The notes beneath the pieces were generated by a model. It saw nothing but the letters and a program-made list of their open reading frames with translations. It was not told where the DNA came from and searched no databases. The position numbers and the translations under genes were made by a program. This document shows, piece by piece, positions 1 to 8,420 of a stretch of 47,786 bases of DNA; the stretch's first letter is position 1, and every line of letters starts with the position of its first letter. The stretch lies in the NCBI GenBank assembly GCA_900752545.1, contig CAADVS010000082.1:1-47786 (forward strand). The letters are read 5' to 3'. Origin of the DNA: an uncultured Collinsella sp. GTDB lineage: Bacteria; Actinomycetota; Coriobacteriia; Coriobacteriales; Coriobacteriaceae.

Positions 1-60
1 CACGACGGAGGCCACATTAAGTGGCCTCCTGTTCGTGCGGAACTCGCGATAAACTTTACC
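1..60 (-). repeat. Structured repeat, copy 1 (cut by window edge)
   Basis: Read on the minus strand, positions 56 to 34 hold a 23-base block identical to 249-271, followed by a hairpin at 7-29 (arms GGAGGCCAC and GTGGCCTCC, loop of five). Copy 2 has the same loop and the same flanks but a different stem sequence that still pairs. The element runs off the left edge, so its outer arm cannot be seen. It could act as a transcription terminator or be a small non-autonomous repeat; the sequence alone does not decide. Confidence 0.75.
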
Positions 61-123
61 CGCGGCCCCCGCCGGGAATAGCAAAAGGGCTGGTTGGTGC
101 GGGTTTCGATTTTGTCAGATGGT

Positions 124-151
124 CAATTCAGCTTTCCTTTTTTCTGAATTG
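124..151. repeat. Short inverted repeat with T-rich loop
   Basis: Arms CAATTCAG (124-131) and CTGAATTG (144-151) flank a 12-base pyrimidine loop. It lies between the two structured repeat copies. No gene or promoter can be tied to it, and no function is proposed. Confidence 0.4.
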
Positions 152-218
152 TCGATAGCTGCACACCCGGCATATCCTCAGATAAAACCAACCAAAATAA
201 ACCTGTCCCATTTTGGCA

Positions 219-359
219 GGTCTGGTCTCAGCGGGCCCGGCACGGGCTAAGTTTATCGCGAGTTCCGCACGCAAAGGAAAGCACTTAATGTGCTTTCCGT
301 CTTGCGCAGGACTGTAGAGTAGGAAACTTAGCCCGTGCCGGGCCCGCTGAGACCAGACC
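219..359. repeat. Structured repeat, copy 2, with perfect 36-bp arms
   Basis: Positions 219-254 and 324-359 are perfect reverse complements over 36 bases, enclosing 69 bases. Inside are the 23-base block shared with copy 1 (249-271) and a hairpin at 276-298 (arms GGAAAGCAC and GTGCTTTCC). The whole element folds into one long stem with nested helices, and CGCAA (271-275 region) can pair with TTGCG (about 302-306). No open reading frame of consequence fits inside, so this is either a structured RNA or a palindromic miniature element. Confidence 0.8.
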
Positions 360-547
360 GGCGGGATAGACCGGTTCAGATGGGGCTTTGATGCATGGGT
401 GGTCTGTTGATGGACAATTGGGTATGATGCAGTGGTTACTGCATCGACTCTATGATGCATGTTTGTACGTTCCCGGCGGTCGGTTTGCCAGAAGCGCCCC
501 GTCGGTTGTTCCAGACCCGTTTCGAAGAAAGGAAACCACACTAACCT
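360..547 (+). promoter_or_regulatory. Upstream region of RNase J gene
   Basis: This is the only place for the RNase J operon promoter. Two TATGAT hexamers (423-428 and 451-456) are -10 candidates, without convincing -35 partners. Between them sits a perfect inverted repeat, GATGCAGT (426-433) and ACTGCATC (438-445), spaced by four bases, which looks like an operator. A GAAAGGA purine run at about 527-533 is the nearest ribosome site and is rather far from the ATG at 548. Confidence 0.35.
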
Positions 548-2218
548 ATGGCAGCTAAAAAATCATCTCCCTTGAAGATCATCCCGCTCGGCGGCCTTGA
601 CGGCATCGGCAAGAACATGACGGTCTTCGAGTGCGGCGACGACATGGTGCTCGTCGACGCCGGTCTCATGTTCCCCGACGACTCCCAGCCCGGTATCGAC
701 CTGGTGCTTCCCGACTACACCTATGTTCTGGAGAACGAGGAGAAGCTCCGCGGTATCGTCGTCACCCACGGCCACGAGGACCACACCGGTTCGCTTCCGT
801 ACCTGCTGCAGGACCTCAACAACAAGGTGCCCATCTTTTCGAGCAAGCTGACGCTTGGCTTTATCGAGGGCAAACTTTCTGAGTTCCGCATCCGCGCACC
901 CAAGTTCCGCGAGGTCAAGGGCGGCAGCCATGTCAACCTCGGCGGAATCTCGCTCGACTTCTTCTCGATGACGCACTCCATCCCCGGCGCTCTGGGCGTG
1001 TTCATCCGCACCAACCAGGGCACCGTTATGCACACCGGCGACTTTAAGCTCGACCAGACGCCCATCGATGGTGTCACGCCCGACTATGCCGCTATCAGCC
1101 GCTTTGCCAAGCAGGGCATCGACCTGCTGCTTTCCGACTCCACCAACGCCACGGTTCCTGGCTTTACCAAGTCCGAGGCCGAGGTTGGTCCCAATCTGCT
1201 GCACGCCATCAAGAACGCCCCGGGTCGCGTGTTCGTCGCGTCGTTCTCGAGCCACATTCATCGCCTGCAGCAGATCTGCGATGCCGCCCGTAAGTGCGGC
1301 CGTAAGGTCGTTGTGACCGGTCGCTCCATGCTCACCAACACCCGCGTCGCGCGCGAGCTGGGCTACCTCAACATCGACGATGCCGATATCATCGATGCCT
1401 TCGATATCGATAACCTGCCCGACGACAAGATCGTCGTCATGTGCACCGGTTCGCAGGGCGAGCCGCTGTCGGCCCTGTCCCGCATGGCCAATGGCGAGCA
1501 CAAGACGCTCTCCATCCACGAGGGCGATACCGTCATCCTCTCAGCAACTCCCGTTCCCGGCAACGAGAAGGCCGTCCAGCAGGTCGTCAACAGCCTGGCC
1601 AAGCTCGGCTGCGACGTGTGGGATAAGAACCGCGCTCTCGTCCACGTCTCCGGTCACGGTAGCCAGGAGGAGCTCAAGCTCCTGATGGCCATGGCCAAAC
1701 CCACGTACTTTATGCCGGTTCACGGTGAGGCCGTGCATCTGCGCGCTCATGCCCAGCTCGCCCGCAAGATGGGCATCAAGGACGATCATATCTTTATCCT
1801 CGATAACGGCGACACGCTCGAGATGCGCGGTGGTATCGTCAAGCGCGGTACACCCGTCGAGTCCGGCGTCGTCTACGTCGACGGCCTGCGTATCGGCGAT
1901 ACCGACCCCATTGTCTTGCGCGATCGCCAAAAGCTCGCCAACGACGGTATGGTCACGGCCGTTGCCATCGTCTCGCTCAAGCACAAGAAGATCGAGGCCA
2001 TCGAGTTCTCGGGCCGCGGTGTCTCGTTTGCCATCGACGACCAGTTCTCCGAGGATGCCTCCGCATCCATTATGAAGACGATCGAGAAGGGCAAGTTTAG
2101 CTTTACGAGCAGCGGCTCCGATGCCATTCGCAAGGCCGTGCGCGATTCGCTCTCCAACTTTATTTGGAGCCGTACGCGCACCCGTCCGATGATCATCCCG
2201 GTCGTCATGGAGGTTTAG
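548..2218 (+). CDS. rnj: Ribonuclease J
   Basis: A 556-residue metallo-beta-lactamase/beta-CASP ribonuclease with 5'-to-3' exonuclease and endonuclease activity on mRNA and rRNA precursors in the cytoplasm. The opening GLDGIGKNMTVFE and the zinc motif HGHEDH (residues 74-79) are typical; HTGD (about 162) and the beta-CASP and C-terminal regions follow, and total length matches the family. The ATG at 548 is chosen because the family begins with a short basic stretch; its ribosome site is weak. The next gene, ftsK, starts one base after this stop. RNase J beside SpoIIIE/FtsK recalls rnjB-spoIIIE of Bacillus. RNase Y is also present in this window (11970), so both Firmicutes-type decay enzymes are encoded. 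Identity is seen in motifs; exact substrates are not. Confidence 0.95.
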   Translation: MAAKKSSPLKIIPLGGLDGIGKNMTVFECGDDMVLVDAGLMFPDDSQPGIDLVLPDYTYVLENEEKLRGIVVTHGHEDHTGSLPYLLQDLNNKVPIFSSKLTLGFIEGKLSEFRIRAPKFREVKGGSHVNLGGISLDFFSMTHSIPGALGVFIRTNQGTVMHTGDFKLDQTPIDGVTPDYAAISRFAKQGIDLLLSDSTNATVPGFTKSEAEVGPNLLHAIKNAPGRVFVASFSSHIHRLQQICDAARKCGRKVVVTGRSMLTNTRVARELGYLNIDDADIIDAFDIDNLPDDKIVVMCTGSQGEPLSALSRMANGEHKTLSIHEGDTVILSATPVPGNEKAVQQVVNSLAKLGCDVWDKNRALVHVSGHGSQEELKLLMAMAKPTYFMPVHGEAVHLRAHAQLARKMGIKDDHIFILDNGDTLEMRGGIVKRGTPVESGVVYVDGLRIGDTDPIVLRDRQKLANDGMVTAVAIVSLKHKKIEAIEFSGRGVSFAIDDQFSEDASASIMKTIEKGKFSFTSSGSDAIRKAVRDSLSNFIWSRTRTRPMIIPVVMEV

Positions 2219-2219
2219 T

Positions 2220-5000
2220 TTGGCGCGCGGATCTGCACAAAACGCCAAAGGCAATAAGGCCAATAACCAACCGGCATCTGCTAAGGGTGCCGGTTCCCAT
2301 CTGCGTGCCAATAAGGGCCACGAGGCCGACTTCGACGATTTTGAGCCCTTGGTCGAGCCCTCGGCCAACCGCGATATCGCCGGCGTGGTCATCGCCGTTT
2401 TGGCGATTGCGTCCTTCATTGCCGTGATTTCGCCGGCGACCGCACCCGTTACGGCTGCGGTTGCTGGTTTCTACCACCTGGGCTTTGGTCTGGGCGCCTA
2501 CGTGCTGCCGATCGTCATTTTGCTGTTTGCCGCCACACTCTTTTTAGGCGAGGACTCGCCGCTCAACGCGCGCTCTGTTGCGGGCGGCGCCGTGGTCTTT
2601 ATCGCCGTCGTCTCCATTCTGTCGCTGATGGTGCCGGGTACGAGCGTCTCGTGCGACCTTATGTTCACGCCGCAAAATCTGTCCGCCTCGGGTGGCTACA
2701 TCGGTGCGTTTATTGCGAGTGCGCTGCAGAATGCTCTGGGTAAGCCTATCGCGATGGTAGTCCTGTTGGGCCTTGTCGTCGTGGGCCTGGTCATCATCGG
2801 CTTTTCGGTGGGTGGCGTTTTGCGCTCTGCTCGCGACCGTGCGGCCGATTTTGCCGAGCGCCGTCGTGCCGATGTCAACGCCAGCCCGTGGGGTGACGAC
2901 GAAGCCCTGTCGGTGCCCGGCGTTGCCCGTCCGCACCTGAGCATTCTTCGTCAAAAGGGCTCCGATGCTGCCGTGACCACGGTCATGGGTAACGATGTGG
3001 ACCCGGTTTTGGACGATGACGACGAGGACGATGATCCGTTTGTCGACGTGTCCGATGCCGTGGAAGCTGAGCGCGCTAAGACAACGCTGCTGCCGCGCCG
3101 TCATGCCAAGAAGAGCAAGGCTGCGCCTAAGCTCAATACGAGTCAGCCTGACCCGACTTGGTCCGATAGCGAGATTGAGCTCACCGAGGGCGATGACGAG
3201 GACGACGAGGCTCCGATTGAGACCGCAAAGACAACTTTGCTGCCGCGTCGTCATGCCAAGCGCGACCAGGTAACCGGTCAGCTTTCGATGGAAGACGACC
3301 CCGATAAGATCGACGAGTCCGAGCCGCCGTTTGCCGTGAATCCTGTCTCGGCAGCACCTCAGATTCCCGACTTCTTGAAGCATCCCAAGGTTGCCGATGC
3401 GCCTGCCTCGAGTGCTGTCGAATCGGCTGCGGCTAGCGATGGGGGAGCGGACGGTGGCGCCGCAGATAACGAGGGCGAAGAAGAGGACGGCCTCAAGCTC
3501 CCGCCGCTCGAAATCCTGCATGCCAACCCGCAGTCGGCTTCCGCCGCGTCTTCGGACAAGGAGCTGGAGCAGACCGCTGAGTCACTGCAATCCACCTTGC
3601 TTGAGTTTGGCCGCAGTGCCCGCGTGGTCGGCTGGATCGCCGGCCCCACGGTGACGACCTTTAAGCTGCAGCCTGGTGAGGGCGAGCGCGTGAGCAAGAT
3701 TTCGAGCCTTGAGGACGATATCGCGCTTTCGCTCGCTGCCCAGTCGGTGCGTATCTTTGCCCCGATCCCCGGCACCTCGCTCGTGGGCATCGAGATTCCC
3801 AACCGCAAGCGCCAGAACGTCAACCTGGGCGACGTTCTGCCCTATGTGAAGGGCGGTCCGCTCGAGCTAGCCATTGGTCGCGATGCCGAGGGCACGCCGG
3901 TTGTCGCCGATCTCGCCAAGATGCCCCACCTGCTTATTGCCGGTACCACGGGTTCCGGTAAGTCGGTCATGATCAACTCCATCATCACGACCCTGCTCAT
4001 GCGCGCCCTTCCCGAGGATGTTCGCCTGATCATGGTCGACCCTAAGCGCGTCGAGCTTGCGGGCTATAACGGTCTGCCGCATCTCTATGTGCCCGTGGTG
4101 ACCGAGCCCAAGCAGGCCGCGAGCGCTCTGCAATGGGCCGTGTCCGAGATGGAGCGTCGCCTGAAGGTCTTCGAGCGTCTCAACGTGCGTAAGATCTCGA
4201 CCTACAACGAAAAGCAGGCCGCCGGCGAGTTTGAGCATTACGATAACCCGCCGCAAAAGATGCCCTACTTGGTCATCATCATTGACGAGCTCTCGGACCT
4301 GATGATGGTCGCCGGCAAGGACGTGGAGGCCTCGATTGTGCGTATTGCGCAGCTGGGCCGTGCCGCCGGCATTCATCTTATCGTGGCCACGCAGCGCCCC
4401 AGTTCCAACGTAGTGACGGGCCTTATCAAGGCCAACATCACCAACCGCATCGCCTTTAATGTCGCCACGGGCATCGACTCGCGCGTCATCATCGACCAGA
4501 TGGGTGCCGAAAAGCTTACCGGTTTGGGCGACATGCTGTTCTCCAAGGTCGACTGGGGCAAGCCTCGCCGTATTCAGGGCTGCTTTGTTTCGGATGATGA
4601 GATCAACGAGATTGTCGAGTTCGTCAAGTCGCAGAGCGAGCCCGACTACCACGAGGAGATTCTGTCTGCCGTGGCGCCCGCTTCCATGTCCATGGCGGGT
4701 GGCGGGAGTATTGTCCGCACCGGAGTAGCCGAGCCGCAAGACGATGATCCGCTCATTTGGGAAGCCGCCCATATTGTGGTGGAATCGCAGCTTGGCTCCA
4801 CATCTGGCCTGCAACGTCGTCTGAAGGTTGGCTATGCGCGTGCCGGGCGTATTATGGACATGCTGGAAGAAAAGGGTGTCGTTGGCCCGCCCGACGGTTC
4901 CAAGCCGCGCGAGGTCCTGTTGGACGAGGAGGGGCTTGCCGCGCTGGAATCTGTCGACGCCGAGATGGCACGTGAAGATCGTGAGTTTGGAGGATTCTGA
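2220..5000 (+). CDS. ftsK: DNA translocase FtsK/SpoIIIE
   Basis: A 926-residue membrane-anchored ATPase that pumps chromosomal DNA through the division septum. Four hydrophobic segments lie at about residues 52-75, 90-108, 119-140 and 177-200. An acidic, probably disordered linker follows (about 205-450), then the RecA-like motor with Walker A GTTGSGKS (575-582) and Walker B in LVIIIDELSDLMM, and a winged-helix gamma domain at the C terminus that would read polar DNA sequences. The start is TTG at 2220: the GGAGG at 2209-2213, inside the end of the RNase J gene, is six bases upstream, and no ATG is as well placed. The linker carries the 12-residue motif AKTTLLPRRHAK twice (residues 286-297 and 336-347). 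The stop overlaps the next start by one base. Confidence 0.95.
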   Translation: MARGSAQNAKGNKANNQPASAKGAGSHLRANKGHEADFDDFEPLVEPSANRDIAGVVIAVLAIASFIAVISPATAPVTAAVAGFYHLGFGLGAYVLPIVILLFAATLFLGEDSPLNARSVAGGAVVFIAVVSILSLMVPGTSVSCDLMFTPQNLSASGGYIGAFIASALQNALGKPIAMVVLLGLVVVGLVIIGFSVGGVLRSARDRAADFAERRRADVNASPWGDDEALSVPGVARPHLSILRQKGSDAAVTTVMGNDVDPVLDDDDEDDDPFVDVSDAVEAERAKTTLLPRRHAKKSKAAPKLNTSQPDPTWSDSEIELTEGDDEDDEAPIETAKTTLLPRRHAKRDQVTGQLSMEDDPDKIDESEPPFAVNPVSAAPQIPDFLKHPKVADAPASSAVESAAASDGGADGGAADNEGEEEDGLKLPPLEILHANPQSASAASSDKELEQTAESLQSTLLEFGRSARVVGWIAGPTVTTFKLQPGEGERVSKISSLEDDIALSLAAQSVRIFAPIPGTSLVGIEIPNRKRQNVNLGDVLPYVKGGPLELAIGRDAEGTPVVADLAKMPHLLIAGTTGSGKSVMINSIITTLLMRALPEDVRLIMVDPKRVELAGYNGLPHLYVPVVTEPKQAASALQWAVSEMERRLKVFERLNVRKISTYNEKQAAGEFEHYDNPPQKMPYLVIIIDELSDLMMVAGKDVEASIVRIAQLGRAAGIHLIVATQRPSSNVVTGLIKANITNRIAFNVATGIDSRVIIDQMGAEKLTGLGDMLFSKVDWGKPRRIQGCFVSDDEINEIVEFVKSQSEPDYHEEILSAVAPASMSMAGGGSIVRTGVAEPQDDDPLIWEAAHIVVESQLGSTSGLQRRLKVGYARAGRIMDMLEEKGVVGPPDGSKPREVLLDEEGLAALESVDAEMAREDREFGGF

Positions 5001-6511
5001 TGGCTGCACGCTTTGGTGACATGCTGCTCGAGCAGCGTCGCCGAATGGGCCTTTCCATTCAGCAGGTCGCCAACACCATCAAAATCAGGCCGCAGATCAT
5101 CGAGTTTTTCGAGACCGGTAACTTTGCCTCGATGCCGCCGCGCGGCTATGCGCAGGGCATGATTTCGAGCTATGCTCGCTTTTTGGGCCTCAATCCGCGC
5201 GAGGTCGTCAATGCCTACTTTGACGACCTGATGGCATACGAACGCGAGACGTCCCAGCAGGGCGGTCGTTTTCAGGACGCCGCCGGCTACGTCAATTCGC
5301 GTTCCTCGGTCGATAACGGGCGCTTCCTGATGGTTCAGGGCGGTCGTTCGACCCGCTATGGACAGCGTCCTCAGCAGGCCGGTTATATTACCGAGACGGG
5401 TTCGGGCGAGGAGATTCGCTCACAGCGTGACCGGTTCCGCAGTACGCCGATGCCCGAGGACCGTGCACTTCCCGCTGCCCGCGGCGTGGCGCGTGACCCT
5501 CGTGCCGGCTACGGCGACGGCGGCTATTCCGATCGCGGTTACCGTGGTGCCTCTATGGGACGCTCTCGCGGTGGCTATGCGGATGCCGATACCACGCAGG
5601 TGACGCCGCGTCTTCGCTCTCAATCACAGCCGTATGGCCAGCGCTCTTCGGCTTCGCGTTCGGGCCAGCGTGGCTATCAAGGCCGCGGTGAGCTTGCGCC
5701 CCGCTCGGGTCAGCGCAGCCTTCAGGGCCAGGGCGGCTATCGCGGCCGTTCCGATAGCAATCGCGGTCGTATGCCTCAGGGAGGCGGCCGCAGCAGTTCC
5801 GGTCGTGGACGCGGCGGATCACGTACTCCTCAAAACAACGGGCTCGATCCGCGTATCGTCTATGCCGGCATCGGTGCCGTTGTGCTGCTGTTGATTGTGC
5901 TCATCGTGGTGCTTCTGCGTGGCTGCGCATCTTCGGCGCCCGAGAACACGCCCGAGACGCCCACTGCTACCAAGATGACGACCAAGAAGCCTTCTAAGAA
6001 GACCGAAACGGTCGACGAGGACGATGACACCGATGAGGCGACGGATGAGTCGACTGATTCGGACGCTACCAAGACGACGGCCAAGAAGGAAGAGAACGAG
6101 GTCACGAAGGTCAAAGTCTCCGTTGCCAAGGGAAAGACCGCGTGGATTGAGGTCAAGGTTGACGGCAAGTCGGTCTATGGCGCCCAGGCGACTGGCCCCT
6201 TTGAGCAGGAGTACACGCCCGAGTCTTCGATCGAGATCACCACGTCCAAGCCTTCCGATGTCACCGTTACCAAGAACGGTGAAAAGGTTCGTTACGATAC
6301 CAAGACCTCGGGCGTGGCGCGTGTGACGATCACCGTTCCCAAGAAGGAGACGTCTGATTCCGAGAATGGTGAAAGTTCTGATGGTACCGACACCACCGAT
6401 GGTACCGATACCACCGACGGTACCGATGCCCAGTCCACGGATGGCGCCGATACCGCAACTGACGGTCAGACACCCACCGATTCTACCGACAATTCGTACG
6501 ATAGCTACTAG
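5000..6511 (+). CDS. RodZ-like helix-turn-helix membrane protein
   Basis: A 503-residue protein with the RodZ architecture: an N-terminal helix-turn-helix (about residues 8-78, containing the typical PRGYAQGMISSYARFLGL), one membrane helix (about 284-306), and an outer beta-rich domain of DUF4115 type (about 370-450). RodZ proteins tie the MreB cytoskeleton to cell-wall synthesis or, in MreB-less lineages, have other envelope roles. Unusual parts are a long Arg/Gly/Ser/Tyr/Gln-rich stretch before the membrane (about 90-278) and an acidic Thr/Asp/Gly tail with repeats of TDGTDT coded by near-identical DNA at 6379-6428. It follows ftsK with one base of overlap. Bacillus ymfM occupies the equivalent place before pgsA. 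The role in shape or division is inference. Confidence 0.8.
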   Translation: MAARFGDMLLEQRRRMGLSIQQVANTIKIRPQIIEFFETGNFASMPPRGYAQGMISSYARFLGLNPREVVNAYFDDLMAYERETSQQGGRFQDAAGYVNSRSSVDNGRFLMVQGGRSTRYGQRPQQAGYITETGSGEEIRSQRDRFRSTPMPEDRALPAARGVARDPRAGYGDGGYSDRGYRGASMGRSRGGYADADTTQVTPRLRSQSQPYGQRSSASRSGQRGYQGRGELAPRSGQRSLQGQGGYRGRSDSNRGRMPQGGGRSSSGRGRGGSRTPQNNGLDPRIVYAGIGAVVLLLIVLIVVLLRGCASSAPENTPETPTATKMTTKKPSKKTETVDEDDDTDEATDESTDSDATKTTAKKEENEVTKVKVSVAKGKTAWIEVKVDGKSVYGAQATGPFEQEYTPESSIEITTSKPSDVTVTKNGEKVRYDTKTSGVARVTITVPKKETSDSENGESSDGTDTTDGTDTTDGTDAQSTDGADTATDGQTPTDSTDNSYDSY

Positions 6512-6537
6512 GCCGCTCGTACGCGAAAGGAAACATC

Positions 6538-7035
6538 ATGGCTAAAGATTCCAGCTTCGACGTCGTGTCCGAGGTCAACATGCAAGAGGTCGATAACGCC
6601 TTTCAGCAGACCACGCGCGAGATTTCCCAGCGCTATGACCTTAAGGATTCCGGCGCCACGATCGAGCTTTCGAAGGGCGACAAGCTCTTTACGATCAACG
6701 CCCCGGCCGACTTTGTCTCCAAGCAGATCATCGACGTCCTGAGCTCCAAGCTCATCAAGCGCGGCATCGACCTTAAGGCCGTGTCCTGGGATGCGCCCCA
6801 GGCTGCATCGGGCGGTACCGTGCGCGTGCTCGGTCATATCGTCGAGGGTATCGACCAGACGACTGCCAAGAAGATCAATAAGGACATCAAGGATCAGAAG
6901 CTCAAGGTCAAGGTGACGATTGAGGCCGACAAACTGCGTGTTTCCTCCGCTTCCAAGGATGCGCTGCAGACCGTGATCCAGTTCCTGCGCGACCAGGACT
7001 ACGGTCAGCCGCTGCAGTTCACCAACTACCGCTAA
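6538..7035 (+). CDS. YajQ-family nucleotide-binding protein
   Basis: A 165-residue cytoplasmic protein of the YajQ (DUF520) family: two ferredoxin-like halves, start SSFDVVSEVNMQEVDNA and end DYGQPLQFTNYR, both close to family consensus, at the usual length. In Xanthomonas the homologue binds cyclic di-GMP and acts with a transcription regulator; in most bacteria the role is unknown. The ATG at 6538 has CGAAAGGAAA just upstream. It sits 26 bases after the RodZ-like gene and 26 before rimO, so it is probably in the same transcript. Confidence 0.9.
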   Translation: MAKDSSFDVVSEVNMQEVDNAFQQTTREISQRYDLKDSGATIELSKGDKLFTINAPADFVSKQIIDVLSSKLIKRGIDLKAVSWDAPQAASGGTVRVLGHIVEGIDQTTAKKINKDIKDQKLKVKVTIEADKLRVSSASKDALQTVIQFLRDQDYGQPLQFTNYR

Positions 7036-7061
7036 TTCTTTCGAAAGGACCGCTCTCCAAC

Positions 7062-8411
7062 ATGGATACTCCGTTGGGCTCCGTACTCTATATCACCCTC
7101 GGGTGCGCCAAGAACGAGGTCGATACCGACCGTATGCGTTCGCTGCTGACCGCCGCAGGCTACGAGGAGGCATTCGATCCGCAGGATGCCGATATCGCCA
7201 TTGTCAATACGTGCTCGTTCCTTGCCTCTGCAACGTCCGAGAGCATCGAGACCACGCTCGAGCTTGCCAACGAGGTGCAGAACGGCGTTCGTTCCTGCCC
7301 GATCGTCATGTGCGGCTGTGTGCCGTCACGCTACGGCGATGACCTGCCCGACGAGCTGCCCGAGGTCGCTGCCTTTGTGAAGGCCGACGAGGAAGATGAC
7401 ATCGTGGCGGTCATCGATGGCGTGCTGGGTGTCGAGCGCGAGATTGCAGCCTATATTCCGCAGGTCAAGCGTACCGTCGAGGGTGCTGTCGCTTACGTCA
7501 AGATTTCCGATGGCTGCAACCGCTTCTGCAGCTTCTGCATGATCCCCTATATTCGCGGTCGCTATCATTCGCGCAATGCCGAGAGCATCATCTCCGAGGT
7601 GCGCGACCTGGTTGCCGGCGGTGTGCGCGAGATCGTGCTGATCGGCCAGGACACGGGCATCTGGGGTACCGACTTTGCCGACGAGGACGTCGCCGATGGC
7701 TCGCCGCGCAATCTGGCGCAGCTGCTGCTTGCCGTCGCTGAGGCCGTGCGCCCGCACAACGTCTGGGTCCGCGTGCTCTATCTGCAGCCCGAGGGCATGA
7801 CTGACGAACTCATCGAGACGATTCGCGATACGCCCGAGGTGCTGCCCTATATCGATATCCCCGTGCAGCACTGCGACGCGCGCATTCTCAAGGCCATGCG
7901 TCGCTCCGGTTCTCGCCAGGAGCTCGAGGATCTGTTCCGCGACCTTCGCGAGCGCATCCCCGGCATCGTGATTCGTTCCACGGCCATGGTCGGCTTCCCG
8001 ACCGAGACCGACGACGAGTTCCGCGACCTTATCGACTTTATGGACACCGTCGGCTTTGACTATACGAGTGTCTTTGCCTACTCGCGTGAGGAAGGCAGCC
8101 TGGCCGCCAAGATGGAGGGTCAGGTCGATGAGGAGGTTAAGCTCGAGCGCGCCCAGGAGGCCATGGACCTGGCCGAGTCGCTCGGTTTTGCCGCCACCGC
8201 CGCACATGTGGGCGAGCGCGCCCAGGTAATCGTCGACGGTATCGAAGAGACCGAGGATGGCGCCGAGCTGATCGGCCATGCCTGGTTCCAGGCGCCCGAT
8301 TCCGATGGCGCGGTGCATCTGGACGCCAGCGAGGCGTCCGTGGGCGATATTCTGACCGTCGAGTTTACCGATAGCTTCTGCTATGAGCTTATCGGTCATG
8401 TTGTGGAGTAG
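7062..8411 (+). CDS. rimO: Ribosomal protein S12 methylthiotransferase
   Basis: A 449-residue radical-SAM enzyme that adds a methylthio group to an aspartate of ribosomal protein S12. It has the N-terminal MTTase domain (first cluster cysteine C15 in TLGCAKNE), the radical-SAM cluster motif CNRFCSFC (C152, C156, C159) and a C-terminal TRAM domain. The TLGCAKNEVDTDRM start is typical of RimO and differs from the MiaB paralogue in this window, which has FGCQMNQHDSE. The stop overlaps the ribosome site of pgsA, nine bases downstream, supporting co-transcription. Confidence 0.95.
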   Translation: MDTPLGSVLYITLGCAKNEVDTDRMRSLLTAAGYEEAFDPQDADIAIVNTCSFLASATSESIETTLELANEVQNGVRSCPIVMCGCVPSRYGDDLPDELPEVAAFVKADEEDDIVAVIDGVLGVEREIAAYIPQVKRTVEGAVAYVKISDGCNRFCSFCMIPYIRGRYHSRNAESIISEVRDLVAGGVREIVLIGQDTGIWGTDFADEDVADGSPRNLAQLLLAVAEAVRPHNVWVRVLYLQPEGMTDELIETIRDTPEVLPYIDIPVQHCDARILKAMRRSGSRQELEDLFRDLRERIPGIVIRSTAMVGFPTETDDEFRDLIDFMDTVGFDYTSVFAYSREEGSLAAKMEGQVDEEVKLERAQEAMDLAESLGFAATAAHVGERAQVIVDGIEETEDGAELIGHAWFQAPDSDGAVHLDASEASVGDILTVEFTDSFCYELIGHVVE

Positions 8412-8420
8412 GAGAGCGTC

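Noticed and set aside
128..541. 137-residue minus-strand frame in the first intergenic region
   Set aside because: It runs through both arms of the inverted repeat and has no ribosome site or recognisable domain.
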